Assembly: GCA_012520015.1 (NCBI GenBank)
Contig: JAAYPD010000180.1
Location: forward strand, 1-8,678
Length of the DNA stretch: 8,678 bases
Direction of reading: 5' to 3'
Source of the DNA: Methanomicrobiales archaeon
Lineage (GTDB): Archaea > Halobacteriota > Methanomicrobia > Methanomicrobiales > Methanospirillaceae
Shown: positions 1-6,556 of the stretch, in pieces
Layout: each line of letters begins with the position of its first letter
Numbering within the stretch: the first letter of the stretch is position 1
Translations under genes and position numbers: made by a program
The notes under the pieces: generated by a model
Told to the model about the DNA's origin: nothing
The model's input: the letters and a program-made list of their open reading frames with translations, nothing else
The model's database searches: none

Positions 1-2
1 CA

Positions 3-131
3 AAAAACCGGGGATTTTTAGCTATTCTCCTTTGGCTAAAATTGGGGGCAATTTTCACCATGACCTGGACATTTCAGGGGTTAGTTTTATCCACTCTGCT
101 GGCATCCTACCTGTCCTGGTTATGTACCTGA
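3..131 (+). CDS. C-terminal end of an unidentified membrane protein (partial)
   Basis: A reading frame is open from the left edge to a TGA at 129-131, so only about the last 42 residues are visible. The translation is strongly hydrophobic, with two stretches able to span a membrane (around FLAILLWLKLGAIF and LVLSTLLASYLSWLCT) separated by a short MTWTFQG segment. I do not recognise the family. It lies on the same strand as the ABC importer 120 bp downstream and is followed by a T7 run, so it is more likely the end of a separate unit than part of that operon. The evidence is only an open, hydrophobic frame running off the edge. A chance frame in AT-rich DNA cannot be excluded. An overlapping frame beginning with TTG at 32 encodes nothing recognisable. 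Confidence 0.4.
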   Translation, partial: KNRGFLAILLWLKLGAIFTMTWTFQGLVLSTLLASYLSWLCT

Positions 132-150
132 TCAAGTCTCCTCATTCCTG

Positions 151-157
151 TTTTTTT
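151..157 (+). terminator. oligo-T terminator after the left-edge gene
   Basis: Seven consecutive T residues lie 20 bp after the TGA at 129-131. Oligo-T tracts on the coding strand are the usual intrinsic termination signal in archaea. No clear hairpin precedes it. Confidence 0.35.
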
Positions 158-187
158 CCAAAGAGATATTTTGTTCCAAATAGTAAT

Positions 188-196
188 CTATTTTAC
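188..196 (+). promoter_or_regulatory. weak TATA-like box for the ABC importer operon
   Basis: CTATTTTAC is the best TATA-like sequence in the gap ahead of the permease. A start of transcription about 25 nt downstream (near 219) would leave a leader of roughly 30 nt before the ATG at 252. The match is poor and nearby AT-rich stretches (for example around 165-173) compete. Confidence 0.22.
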
Positions 197-251
197 ACTT
201 GTATACCCATTCTTCTTAACAAACCCTCAGTCAGGTTATCAAAGGTTTACT

Positions 252-1361
252 ATGAATACATCAGAGCATATTTCTATCAATACCCGGTCTCTACAGATGA
301 AAGACATTCACATACCTTCGGAACAATACAATTTCGAGGCCGTTAAGGCAACATTGCGGATTGGAGTCCCGTTCCAGATTTTTTTCTGCCTGCTTCCATT
401 TGGAGTGATCTTATGGTCACTATTTATCGGCAGATATGAAGTAGAGCCACTTGTCGTCATAAAAATGCTATTATCACTGGTGTATCCTTTGGAACCCACC
501 TGGACAAATGCAGATGAGACCATCCTCTTCCAGATTCGTCTTCCCCGCATAATTGCAGCAGTCATAGTAGGAGCAGCCCTTTCCATGGCAGGGGCAGCAT
601 ACCAGGGATTATTCAAAAATCCTCTTGTTTCCCCGGATATTCTTGGCGTCTCTTCAGGAGCAGGATTTGGTGCGGCACTTGCTATTCTGTTCTCAACCGC
701 AGCATGGATGACCCAGGTATCAGCATTTATCGGAGGAATACTTGCTGTTTTAATATCGTATTTTCTTTCGCGTCTATATAAAACCGGACAAATACTCGTG
801 CTGGTCCTTTCAGGTGTGATTGTATCCGCATTTTTTGGAGCATTACTCTCGATCACCAAATATGTAGCAGATCCATATGAGAAACTTCCGACCATCATAT
901 TCTGGCTGATGGGGAGTCTGTCATCGGTCAGATACAATGATATCCTTTCCATTCTGCCGGCAATCATCTTCGGAGGAGGCGTTCTCATCCTCATCAGGTG
1001 GAGAATTAACCTCCTTTCATTAAGCCAGGACGAGGCGAAGACCCTGGGCATTGATCTAAAGAAAATTACCAGGATCATCATCATCTGTGCAACACTTTTA
1101 ACCGCTGCATCGGTTTGTATAAGTGGCATCGTCGGGTGGGTAGGCCTTGTTATTCCCCACCTTGGAAGGATGATAACCGGTCCGGACTATAGAAAACTCC
1201 TGCCATTTACCATCGTGATGGGCGCATCATATCTGCTCATCATGGATGATTTGTCCAGGACGATAATTGCAACAGAGATCCCTCTTGGCATCCTTACTGC
1301 ATTACTTGGTGCTCCATTCTTTGCCTACCTTCTCTGGCGGAGGAAGACCGGATGGGTATAA
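252..1361 (+). CDS. FecCD/BtuC-type ABC importer permease
   Basis: Membrane permease of a metal-chelate importer (siderophore, haem, cobamide or oxyanion class), 369 residues, close to the family's usual 330-360. Family signatures are in order: RLPR at 96-99, then the QGLFKNPLVSPDILGVSSGAG block at 118-138, the cytoplasmic coupling segment QDEAKTLGI at 259-267 that contacts the ATPase, GWVGLVIPHLGR at 295-306, and the C-terminal EIPLGILTALLGAPFF at 342-357. Hydrophobic segments fill most of the protein. I chose the ATG at 252, preceded by AAAGG with 6-nt spacing. The frame also extends upstream to a TTG at 171, but that start has no better ribosome site and would add an atypical hydrophobic N-terminus. 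The first ~45 residues are polar and poorly conserved, so the ATG at 297 is also possible. The gene overlaps the ATPase gene, indicating one operon. The substrate cannot be read from the sequence. Confidence 0.93.
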   Translation: MNTSEHISINTRSLQMKDIHIPSEQYNFEAVKATLRIGVPFQIFFCLLPFGVILWSLFIGRYEVEPLVVIKMLLSLVYPLEPTWTNADETILFQIRLPRIIAAVIVGAALSMAGAAYQGLFKNPLVSPDILGVSSGAGFGAALAILFSTAAWMTQVSAFIGGILAVLISYFLSRLYKTGQILVLVLSGVIVSAFFGALLSITKYVADPYEKLPTIIFWLMGSLSSVRYNDILSILPAIIFGGGVLILIRWRINLLSLSQDEAKTLGIDLKKITRIIIICATLLTAASVCISGIVGWVGLVIPHLGRMITGPDYRKLLPFTIVMGASYLLIMDDLSRTIIATEIPLGILTALLGAPFFAYLLWRRKTGWV

Positions 1362-2212
1362 ATTACACGGCTCATAATCTTCAGTTCAGCTGGGATGGAA
1401 AACGGGACGTATTTAAAAATATCTCCTTTTCACTCCAGCCCGGCGATATTTTCTGTATTATCGGGCCAAATGGAACAGGAAAGTCGACCCTGATGAAATG
1501 CATGATTGACATTCTTGAATATCAGAATGGGGCGGTCAGGATTGATGGGATTGATATCAGAAAAATTGACCGAAAAACTCTCGCAAAAAGAATCGCATAT
1601 GTTCCCCAGGGTTACCAGGTAGCATTTCCGTTTTCAGTCCTTGAATATGTTCTGATGGGCCGGACTCCCTATATCTCTGCTTTTTCTTCTCCGGATGAGA
1701 ATGATCTAAAAATTGCTCTTCATGCAATGCAGGAAGCAGGGATAATGCACCTTATGCATAAATCAATAAATGAAGTCAGCGGCGGAGAGCATCAGATGGC
1801 TTTAATTGCCAGGGCTCTTGCCCAGGAACCTGAACTCTTACTCCTTGATGAACCAACATCACATCTTGACTTTGGAAACCAGATGCAGGTCCTCTCTCTT
1901 GTTGAGAGGCTTAAGGAGAAGGGCATTACCATTGTCATGACATCACATTTTCCGGATCATGCATTTATGGTATCAGATCTTGTCGGGATTATGAAAAACG
2001 GATCATTTATCAGTATAGGTCCGGCTGAAGAAGTGATTACTAATATGACATTAAAAGAGACCTACATGGTTGATATTCACGTGGAATTCGTCGAAATAGC
2101 AGGAAGGAAGATATGTATTCCGGTAAAAAACGTTCCTGGATGCACCTGCCCAATACACTATCCAACTTTTCAGCACAATTGTGATGCATTGGCCAATTCC
2201 CTGGATAATTGA
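1352..2212 (+). CDS. ABC importer ATP-binding protein, FecE/BtuD type, with Cys-containing tail
   Basis: ATPase that powers the FecCD-type permease, 286 residues. Complete motif set: Walker A GPNGTGKST at 38-46, Q-loop glutamine at 86 (YVPQG), signature VSGGE at 142-146, Walker B ELLLLDEP at 161-168, D-loop SHLD at 170-173 and switch histidine at 199. The start ATG lies inside the permease gene (10-bp overlap), with AGGA 8 nt upstream, so the two are probably translationally coupled. Beyond the ATPase core (from ~245) the protein carries a short C-terminal extension with CTC at 264-266, a histidine at 269 and further His/Cys at 275 and 277. This could bind metal or an Fe-S cluster, which is inference only. 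The transported ligand is open. FecCD-type systems include iron-siderophore, cobamide and molybdate/tungstate (MolBC) importers, and the neighbouring Mo/W enzyme genes make the last attractive. No periplasmic-type binding protein gene is in view. Confidence 0.94.
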   Translation: MGINYTAHNLQFSWDGKRDVFKNISFSLQPGDIFCIIGPNGTGKSTLMKCMIDILEYQNGAVRIDGIDIRKIDRKTLAKRIAYVPQGYQVAFPFSVLEYVLMGRTPYISAFSSPDENDLKIALHAMQEAGIMHLMHKSINEVSGGEHQMALIARALAQEPELLLLDEPTSHLDFGNQMQVLSLVERLKEKGITIVMTSHFPDHAFMVSDLVGIMKNGSFISIGPAEEVITNMTLKETYMVDIHVEFVEIAGRKICIPVKNVPGCTCPIHYPTFQHNCDALANSLDN

Positions 2213-2267
2213 AATTCCGTGCATACCAACTGTAATTCATGGTTATAAACAGGTTTACCGGTTTATT

Positions 2268-2280
2268 GCAGAAGTTCTGC
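2268..2280. repeat. short inverted repeat between converging operons
   Basis: GCAGAA-G-TTCTGC is a perfect 6-bp inverted repeat around one central base, 56 bp after the ATPase stop and 61 bp from the fdhD stop. The one-base centre makes it a poor RNA hairpin, so a protein-binding site or chance are the alternatives. Confidence 0.3.
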
Positions 2281-2320
2281 CATGTAATTTAATCACGAAT
2301 TAGAGAAGAACAACTGACTG

Positions 2321-2342
2321 ACCCTTGAAAATTTTGGGTTTT
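2321..2342. terminator. possible bidirectional terminator between the converging operons
   Basis: ACCC (2321-2324) and GGGT (2336-2339) flank the self-complementary AAAATTTT (2328-2335). T-rich bases follow on the plus strand (2339-2342, overlapping the fdhD stop codon), and TTTT occurs on the minus strand just after the fdhD stop. It sits where both the ABC operon and fdhD must end, but the structure is weak. Confidence 0.3.
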
Positions 2343-3126
2343 AAGAGAATAAGATCCTCCCGGCACCTGTATAAATGGTCATATTTGGAGGCCTTGCAAA
2401 CCCTGCAAGGGTCATGTTCACCTTTTTCGCAAACTCTATCCCGCCGGCAAAAGCAGCATTATTAGATACCATGACAGGTATTCCTGCACGGTAAGCCTTT
2501 GCAACCATGTCAACCGGAAGCCGGCCTGAACTGACGAGGAAACAATCAGGAAGAGAGACACCTTTTAAGACCGCCATGCCAACTACCTTGTCAACGGTGG
2601 TGTGCCTGCCCATGTCCTCAACACCGGATACAACAACCCCGTTTCTGTCTACTATAAGACTACAGTGCATTCCGCCGGTTCGTCTCCATATGGCAGAGTA
2701 ATCATTCACTTTGTCCATCGACTGAAGGATTGTCCTGGCATTCACGACAAAACCGTCAGGGAGAGGAGGGAGCTCTCCGTCCGGTAGCAGGTCGCGACAT
2801 GATCCACCTGAACTGTTCATTGAGAAATCCCTGGCCGGGACTTTACCATCCTTCGTAGTAACCGAGATGCATGGAAGACTTATTTGTATCTCCTCAATCT
2901 CTTCCCTCGAGGAGATATATCCCTCGCAGATGAGATAACCGACAGCAAAAGCCTCAAGATCAAGAGGAGTTATAGAGAAATCACCCACAACACAGCCGTT
3001 CAATGAAAAAATTACCCTGGACTCGGTGCATACCTCCACCGTCGCATCCCTGGTCTCATCCCCGGCTACCTTAATAACATGGCATTCTTTTGTAATTCCC
3101 GAAGATATACAATCCGCCTGCTTCAT
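2341..3126 (-). CDS. fdhD: formate dehydrogenase accessory sulfurtransferase FdhD
   Basis: FdhD moves sulfur from a cysteine desulfurase to the Mo/W-pterin cofactor of formate dehydrogenase and is required for FdhA activity; it acts in the cytoplasm. The protein is 261 residues from this start. Family landmarks, in this numbering, are: LEAFAVGYLICEGYI at 58-72, the cysteine loop SSGGSC at 105-110, RRTGGMHCS at 148-156, the hallmark EDMGRHTTVDKVVG at 170-183, and SSGRLPVDMVAKAYRAGIPV at 199-218. In the loop, most FdhD proteins have CXXC. Here the first position is glycine (107) and only Cys110 remains. The start at 3126 is preferred because GAGGTGA lies just upstream. An ATG at 3159 would add 11 residues but has poor ribosome-site spacing and falls at the transcription start expected from the TATA box at 3181-3188. 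The gene is last in the fdhA1-fdhB1-fdhD cluster. Confidence 0.93.
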   Translation of the reverse strand: MKQADCISSGITKECHVIKVAGDETRDATVEVCTESRVIFSLNGCVVGDFSITPLDLEAFAVGYLICEGYISSREEIEEIQISLPCISVTTKDGKVPARDFSMNSSGGSCRDLLPDGELPPLPDGFVVNARTILQSMDKVNDYSAIWRRTGGMHCSLIVDRNGVVVSGVEDMGRHTTVDKVVGMAVLKGVSLPDCFLVSSGRLPVDMVAKAYRAGIPVMVSNNAAFAGGIEFAKKVNMTLAGFARPPNMTIYTGAGRILFS

Positions 3127-3180
3127 ACCTGTCACCTCACCTGAGGAAAGAAGAATCATTCCTGCCTGTGAGATACTGGA

Positions 3181-3188
3181 GATATAAA
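3181..3188 (-). promoter_or_regulatory. TATA box for fdhD
   Basis: On the minus strand this reads TTTATATC, one base from the archaeal consensus TTTATATA, directly after the oligo-T run that ends fdhB1. A transcription start about 25 nt downstream falls near 3157-3160. That gives a leader of ~30 nt with a GAGGTGA ribosome site ahead of the ATG at 3126. No clear purine-rich BRE is seen upstream. It suggests fdhD can be transcribed separately from fdhA1B1. Confidence 0.5.
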
Positions 3189-3189
3189 G

Positions 3190-3222
3190 AAAAAAAGGTT
3201 GGGGTTATCCTGGTTAACCAGG
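3190..3222 (-). terminator. terminator of fdhA1-fdhB1: 14-bp palindrome plus T7
   Basis: Starting one base after the fdhB1 TGA there is a perfect 14-bp palindrome, CCTGGTTAACCAGG (3209-3222), then 12 nt, then seven T residues on the minus strand (3196-3190). Oligo-T is the archaeal termination signal. The palindrome has no loop, so it would form an imperfect hairpin or act as a DNA site. Confidence 0.5.
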
Positions 3223-3223
3223 C

Positions 3224-4468
3224 TCACTCATCTGCAAAGATGTTTGTGAAGATGGAATCAGTTCCGGTTGCGTCAAGACGGGCACGCTCTGCCTTCTCTT
3301 CAACAAGAGCATGGATTGGCGGAGTCATATCCCTTCCTGGAACATGGCCGAACATCTTCTCAATCTCAACCTGCTGGGAGTGCATGAAGAGTGCATTTGG
3401 TATCTCCATCGGACAGAGCTCTTCGCACTGGCCACAGTTGATACATGAGTCAGACACATGTGCAAACCTAATCAGGTGGAACATGAAGCTGGTCGGGAGA
3501 ACTCCAGGTGCGACAAACCAGGGCTTTTTCGTCGAACATTCGACACAGTAACAGATTGGACAGGCCTCAATACAGGAATAGCACTTGACACACTTTGAAG
3601 ACTCTTCCATCATCATTTTAAGGCGGTCTTTGCCTTTTCCAAGACCGTCAAAGTCACGGTGTCTCCACTCGTCTCCAAGCTTTAACATGGCCCTTTCGAC
3701 CTTGCCCCTGATCTCAATACCCTTTGGATCAGCAGGACTTGTCTCAAGAACACCTTTTGACTGTGCGTCGTTTACAAGGTTTGCACCCTTTTCAGAGCAG
3801 ATCTCAAGGAAAGTGGCCTTACCTGCCTTGTCTCCGATGACTCCCCAGTTACCTGCTGCAATATCAGCCTGGCGTGGGACCTTCATCTTGCACCGGCGGC
3901 AGTTGGAGCGGCGTCCGTACCCTTCCTCTTCAAGATCGTCGATCTTGATACCCTTATGGCCGCCCTCGAACTCGATGATGAACTGACCCTTGTCAATCTC
4001 TTCCTTGGTAACCTTGTCAGGATCAACCTCGAACTTCTCCTTAATCATCTTCCTTGCAGCAACCGGGCTTACAGACCCACCACAGTTGACACCGATCATG
4101 ATGATATTGTCAAGGTTTATATGGTTCCTCTTTGCAAGCTCATAAAAAGCCATGGCATCACAGCCCTTGCAGGTGACTGCGTACTTCTTGTCCTTTGCAC
4201 CGTTCAGGTACTTCTTGATAAGCTTTGGAATAAGGAGTGTACCACAGTGCAGGGAACCTGCCGTCTGGATGAGCTCCTCAGGGTTTGTGATGACAACCGG
4301 AACAGCATCATAGAGATCTTTACCCTTTTTGATGGCGATAACAGCGTCAACCATCTTGCTCTCAAGGGCATGTTTTAAAAGGGCTGTAACAGCTCCACCA
4401 CACTCACCTTTCTTCTGGATCTCTGCATCCTTCGCCCATGCATAGACCATATCGCCTTTTGCTGCCAT
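3224..4468 (-). CDS. fdhB: formate dehydrogenase beta subunit, F420-reducing (copy 1)
   Basis: FdhB accepts electrons from FdhA and passes them via Fe-S clusters and flavin to coenzyme F420; FrhB/FdhB family, cytoplasmic, 414 residues. The N-terminal and central F420/flavin region (about 5-270) has GECGGAVTALL (21-31), SLHCGT (72-77), CKGCD (100-104), GVNCGG (126-131) and SNCRRC (188-193). Two ferredoxin-like [4Fe-4S] motifs follow: C293-C296-C299-C303 and C342-C345-C348-C352. Unlike copy 2, it has three extra cysteines right after the first motif (C306, C308, C311) and a tail about 30 residues longer. The ATG at 4468 is chosen because GGAGGT (4481-4476) precedes it and because the same MAAKGDM start is found in copy 2. 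It begins one base after the fdhA1 stop, so translation is probably coupled. The reading frame extends further upstream inside fdhA1, but this is not coding. Confidence 0.96.
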   Translation of the reverse strand: MAAKGDMVYAWAKDAEIQKKGECGGAVTALLKHALESKMVDAVIAIKKGKDLYDAVPVVITNPEELIQTAGSLHCGTLLIPKLIKKYLNGAKDKKYAVTCKGCDAMAFYELAKRNHINLDNIIMIGVNCGGSVSPVAARKMIKEKFEVDPDKVTKEEIDKGQFIIEFEGGHKGIKIDDLEEEGYGRRSNCRRCKMKVPRQADIAAGNWGVIGDKAGKATFLEICSEKGANLVNDAQSKGVLETSPADPKGIEIRGKVERAMLKLGDEWRHRDFDGLGKGKDRLKMMMEESSKCVKCYSCIEACPICYCVECSTKKPWFVAPGVLPTSFMFHLIRFAHVSDSCINCGQCEELCPMEIPNALFMHSQQVEIEKMFGHVPGRDMTPPIHALVEEKAERARLDATGTDSIFTNIFADE

Positions 4469-4469
4469 T

Positions 4470-6530
4470 TTAGTTACCTCCTGCCTTTTCAATAGCAATG
4501 GCACAATGCTTGAGCTCTGGCATCTTTGACATCGGGTCAAGTGCGGTATTAGTCAGGTTGTTGACACCATCTGCAAAGTGCATGGTCATGTAAACAACAC
4601 CAGGACCGACCTCGTCGGTGACCCGTGCAAGAGTCGTGGTCTCTCCACGGCGGCTTTTCAGCTTGATATACTCGCCATTCTTAATTCCGAGCCGGTTTGC
4701 ATCCTCGACATTTATCTGGGCATAAGACTCAGGCACTTCGCGGTGCAGGTCAACAGCACGGCCGGTCTGTGTCCTTGAGTGGTAATGGAAGATAAGACGC
4801 CCGGTCATGAGGGTGAACGGATACTCTGCATCTGCAACTTCGGCAGGCGGGCGGTACTCAATACCAAAGAGATTACCCTTTCCGTCAGCAGTTGCGAACT
4901 TTTCACGGTGCAGAATCGGTGTTCCAGGGTGATCCTCGGTCGGACATGGCCAGCAGACAGATTCGGGCCTTTCAAGTTTCTCATAGGTGGCTCCGAACAT
5001 GGACGGAGTTACAGCCCGCATGTCATCCCAGACATCCTTTGCAGTCGGGAGATCAAAGCCCTTAAGACCCATCTTCTTTGCAAGCTCAGTGATGATCCAG
5101 ATATCCTCATGTGCCTGCCCTGGCGGGTTTACAGCCTTTCTGACGCGGTTAATCCTGCGTTCTCCACTGGTGAATGTGCCGTCCTTCTCTGCAAAACAAG
5201 CTCCTGGAAGGATTACATCTGCATACTCGCAGCTCTCGGTGAAGAAGATATCCTGTATGACAAGGAAATCAAGTCTCTCAAGCTGTTTTTTCACAAGGTT
5301 AGAGTCAGGATATGTGACGACAGGATTCAGACCAAGGATATACATCCCTTTGATCTCTTCGCCACACTGCTTAATCTGCTCAACCAGAGTTGCACCATAC
5401 CAGTCAGGAAGGTCAGTAATACCCCAGGCCTTCTCCATCTTGGCACGGTTCTCTGCAACCTCACACTTTTGGTACCCGGAGTACACGTTCGGGTAAGCAC
5501 CCATGTCACAGGCACCCTGCACATTGTTCTGACCACGGAGCGGGTTTACACCAACACCCTCGCGGCCTACATTTCCGGTAAGAAGGGCAAGATTACCCAT
5601 TGAACGGACATTGTCAGTTCCGGTAGTAAGCTCGGTGATACCAAGACAGTAGATGATGACGGCATTTTTGGCCTTTGCATACCGAAATGCCATGTCCTTT
5701 ACGACATCAAGCGGAACACCGTGTATGGACTCTGCATCAGCATAGTTCTCAACGGTCTTCTTAAGTTCATCAAAGCCGTTAACCCGTTCCTGGATGAACT
5801 TTTTGTCTTCCAGTCCTTCCTTGATGATCCAGTACATCATGGAGTTTGCAAGGGCAATGTGGGTAGACGGGTTAAAACGGACATAGGTATCTGCAAGACG
5901 GGCAGTCATTGTATAACGCGGGTCGACTGCGATGATCGGGATACCCTTCTTCTTTGCCTGTGCTATACGGCGTCCTGCAAGCGGGTGTGCCTCTACCGCA
6001 TTTGATCCCCATACAAGAATTAAATCGGCGTTCAGTGCATCTTCAAAACCATTTGTTGCCGCACCAGAACCGAATGAGAGAGAGAGACCTGCAACAGAAG
6101 GTCCATGACAGATACGGGCACAGTTATCTACATTGTTGGTCTTAAATGCGACTCTTGCAAACTTCTGGAAGATATAACAGTCTTCGTTGACAGTTCTGCA
6201 TGAAGTCTGGAATCCAAGCCCCTTTGGACCGTTTTTATCATAGATGGTCTTAAAGTTCTTTGCAACAAGATCAAGTGCCTCGTCCCAGGTTGCTTCCTCG
6301 AACTTGCCATTTTTCTTGATCAACGGGGCAGTCAGGCGATCAGGGCTGTGAACATGCTCCCAGCAGGTAACCCCTTTTGGACAGAGTTTTCCTTCGTTTA
6401 TGGGAGATCTCTGGTTTGGTTCAACACCAACGAGTCTGCCATTGTTCACTACCAGGTTAAGTGTACAACCGACCCCGCAGTATGGGCAGGTGGTTGCCAC
6501 ATATTTCATTAATTCTGTATTTTCACTCAT
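4470..6530 (-). CDS. fdhA: formate dehydrogenase alpha (catalytic) subunit, Cys type (copy 1)
   Basis: Catalytic subunit that oxidises formate to CO2 at a Mo- or W-bis(pyranopterin guanine dinucleotide) centre; 686 residues, full length. Domains: N-terminal [4Fe-4S] domain with C15, C18, C22 and C50, then the conserved Lys52; the large molybdopterin oxidoreductase domain; and the C-terminal dinucleotide-binding domain with TGRLIFHYHSRTQTGR at 576-591. The metal ligand is Cys141 (TGT codon) followed by His142 in ARICHGPSV, so this is the cysteine, not selenocysteine, form. GREGVGVNPLRGQNNVQG (322-339) carries the catalytic arginine, Arg332. There is no signal peptide or twin-arginine motif, so it is cytoplasmic. 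The start ATG follows GGGTGA with short spacing, and this site can be masked by upstream RNA. It is followed by fdhB1 one base later. In methanogens this pair supplies F420H2 and can feed electron-bifurcating heterodisulfide reductase. Confidence 0.97.
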   Translation of the reverse strand: MSENTELMKYVATTCPYCGVGCTLNLVVNNGRLVGVEPNQRSPINEGKLCPKGVTCWEHVHSPDRLTAPLIKKNGKFEEATWDEALDLVAKNFKTIYDKNGPKGLGFQTSCRTVNEDCYIFQKFARVAFKTNNVDNCARICHGPSVAGLSLSFGSGAATNGFEDALNADLILVWGSNAVEAHPLAGRRIAQAKKKGIPIIAVDPRYTMTARLADTYVRFNPSTHIALANSMMYWIIKEGLEDKKFIQERVNGFDELKKTVENYADAESIHGVPLDVVKDMAFRYAKAKNAVIIYCLGITELTTGTDNVRSMGNLALLTGNVGREGVGVNPLRGQNNVQGACDMGAYPNVYSGYQKCEVAENRAKMEKAWGITDLPDWYGATLVEQIKQCGEEIKGMYILGLNPVVTYPDSNLVKKQLERLDFLVIQDIFFTESCEYADVILPGACFAEKDGTFTSGERRINRVRKAVNPPGQAHEDIWIITELAKKMGLKGFDLPTAKDVWDDMRAVTPSMFGATYEKLERPESVCWPCPTEDHPGTPILHREKFATADGKGNLFGIEYRPPAEVADAEYPFTLMTGRLIFHYHSRTQTGRAVDLHREVPESYAQINVEDANRLGIKNGEYIKLKSRRGETTTLARVTDEVGPGVVYMTMHFADGVNNLTNTALDPMSKMPELKHCAIAIEKAGGN
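4552..4594. repeat. 43-bp exact direct repeat, copy in fdhA1
   Basis: This stretch is identical, base for base, to 8133-8175 in fdhA2, at a distance of 3,581 bp. It encodes part of the conserved C-terminal MTMHFADGVNNLT region. Flanking sequence is similar but diverges at third positions. It marks the fdhAB duplication and is a possible recombination or gene-conversion tract. Confidence 0.8.
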
Positions 6531-6531
6531 A

Positions 6532-6556
6532 TTTCACCCGAGTTCAGCTGGTGAAA
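6532..6556 (-). promoter_or_regulatory. hairpin masking the fdhA1 ribosome-binding site
   Basis: Just before the fdhA1 ATG the minus strand reads TTTCACC, 11 nt, GGTGAAA: a perfect 7-bp inverted repeat (6550-6556 with 6532-6538). The 3' arm contains the Shine-Dalgarno sequence GGGTGA (6539-6534). Folding would hide the ribosome site. Confidence 0.5.

Noticed and set aside
171..251. N-terminal extension of the permease from a TTG start
   Set aside because: It uses a rare start without a ribosome site and adds an extra hydrophobic stretch not typical of the family; the ATG at 252 has AAAGG at good spacing.
308..1129. 273-codon open frame antisense to the permease
   Set aside because: It mirrors the permease codons, has no recognisable domain or ribosome site, and the plus-strand protein is an unmistakable FecCD permease.
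4779..5603. Long plus-strand open frame opposite fdhA1
   Set aside because: It is opposite a highly conserved catalytic subunit; its translation has no family features and arises from the codon bias of fdhA1.
6108..6110. Possible selenocysteine at the FdhA1 active site
   Set aside because: The codon is TGT (cysteine), not TGA, and no in-frame stop interrupts the gene.
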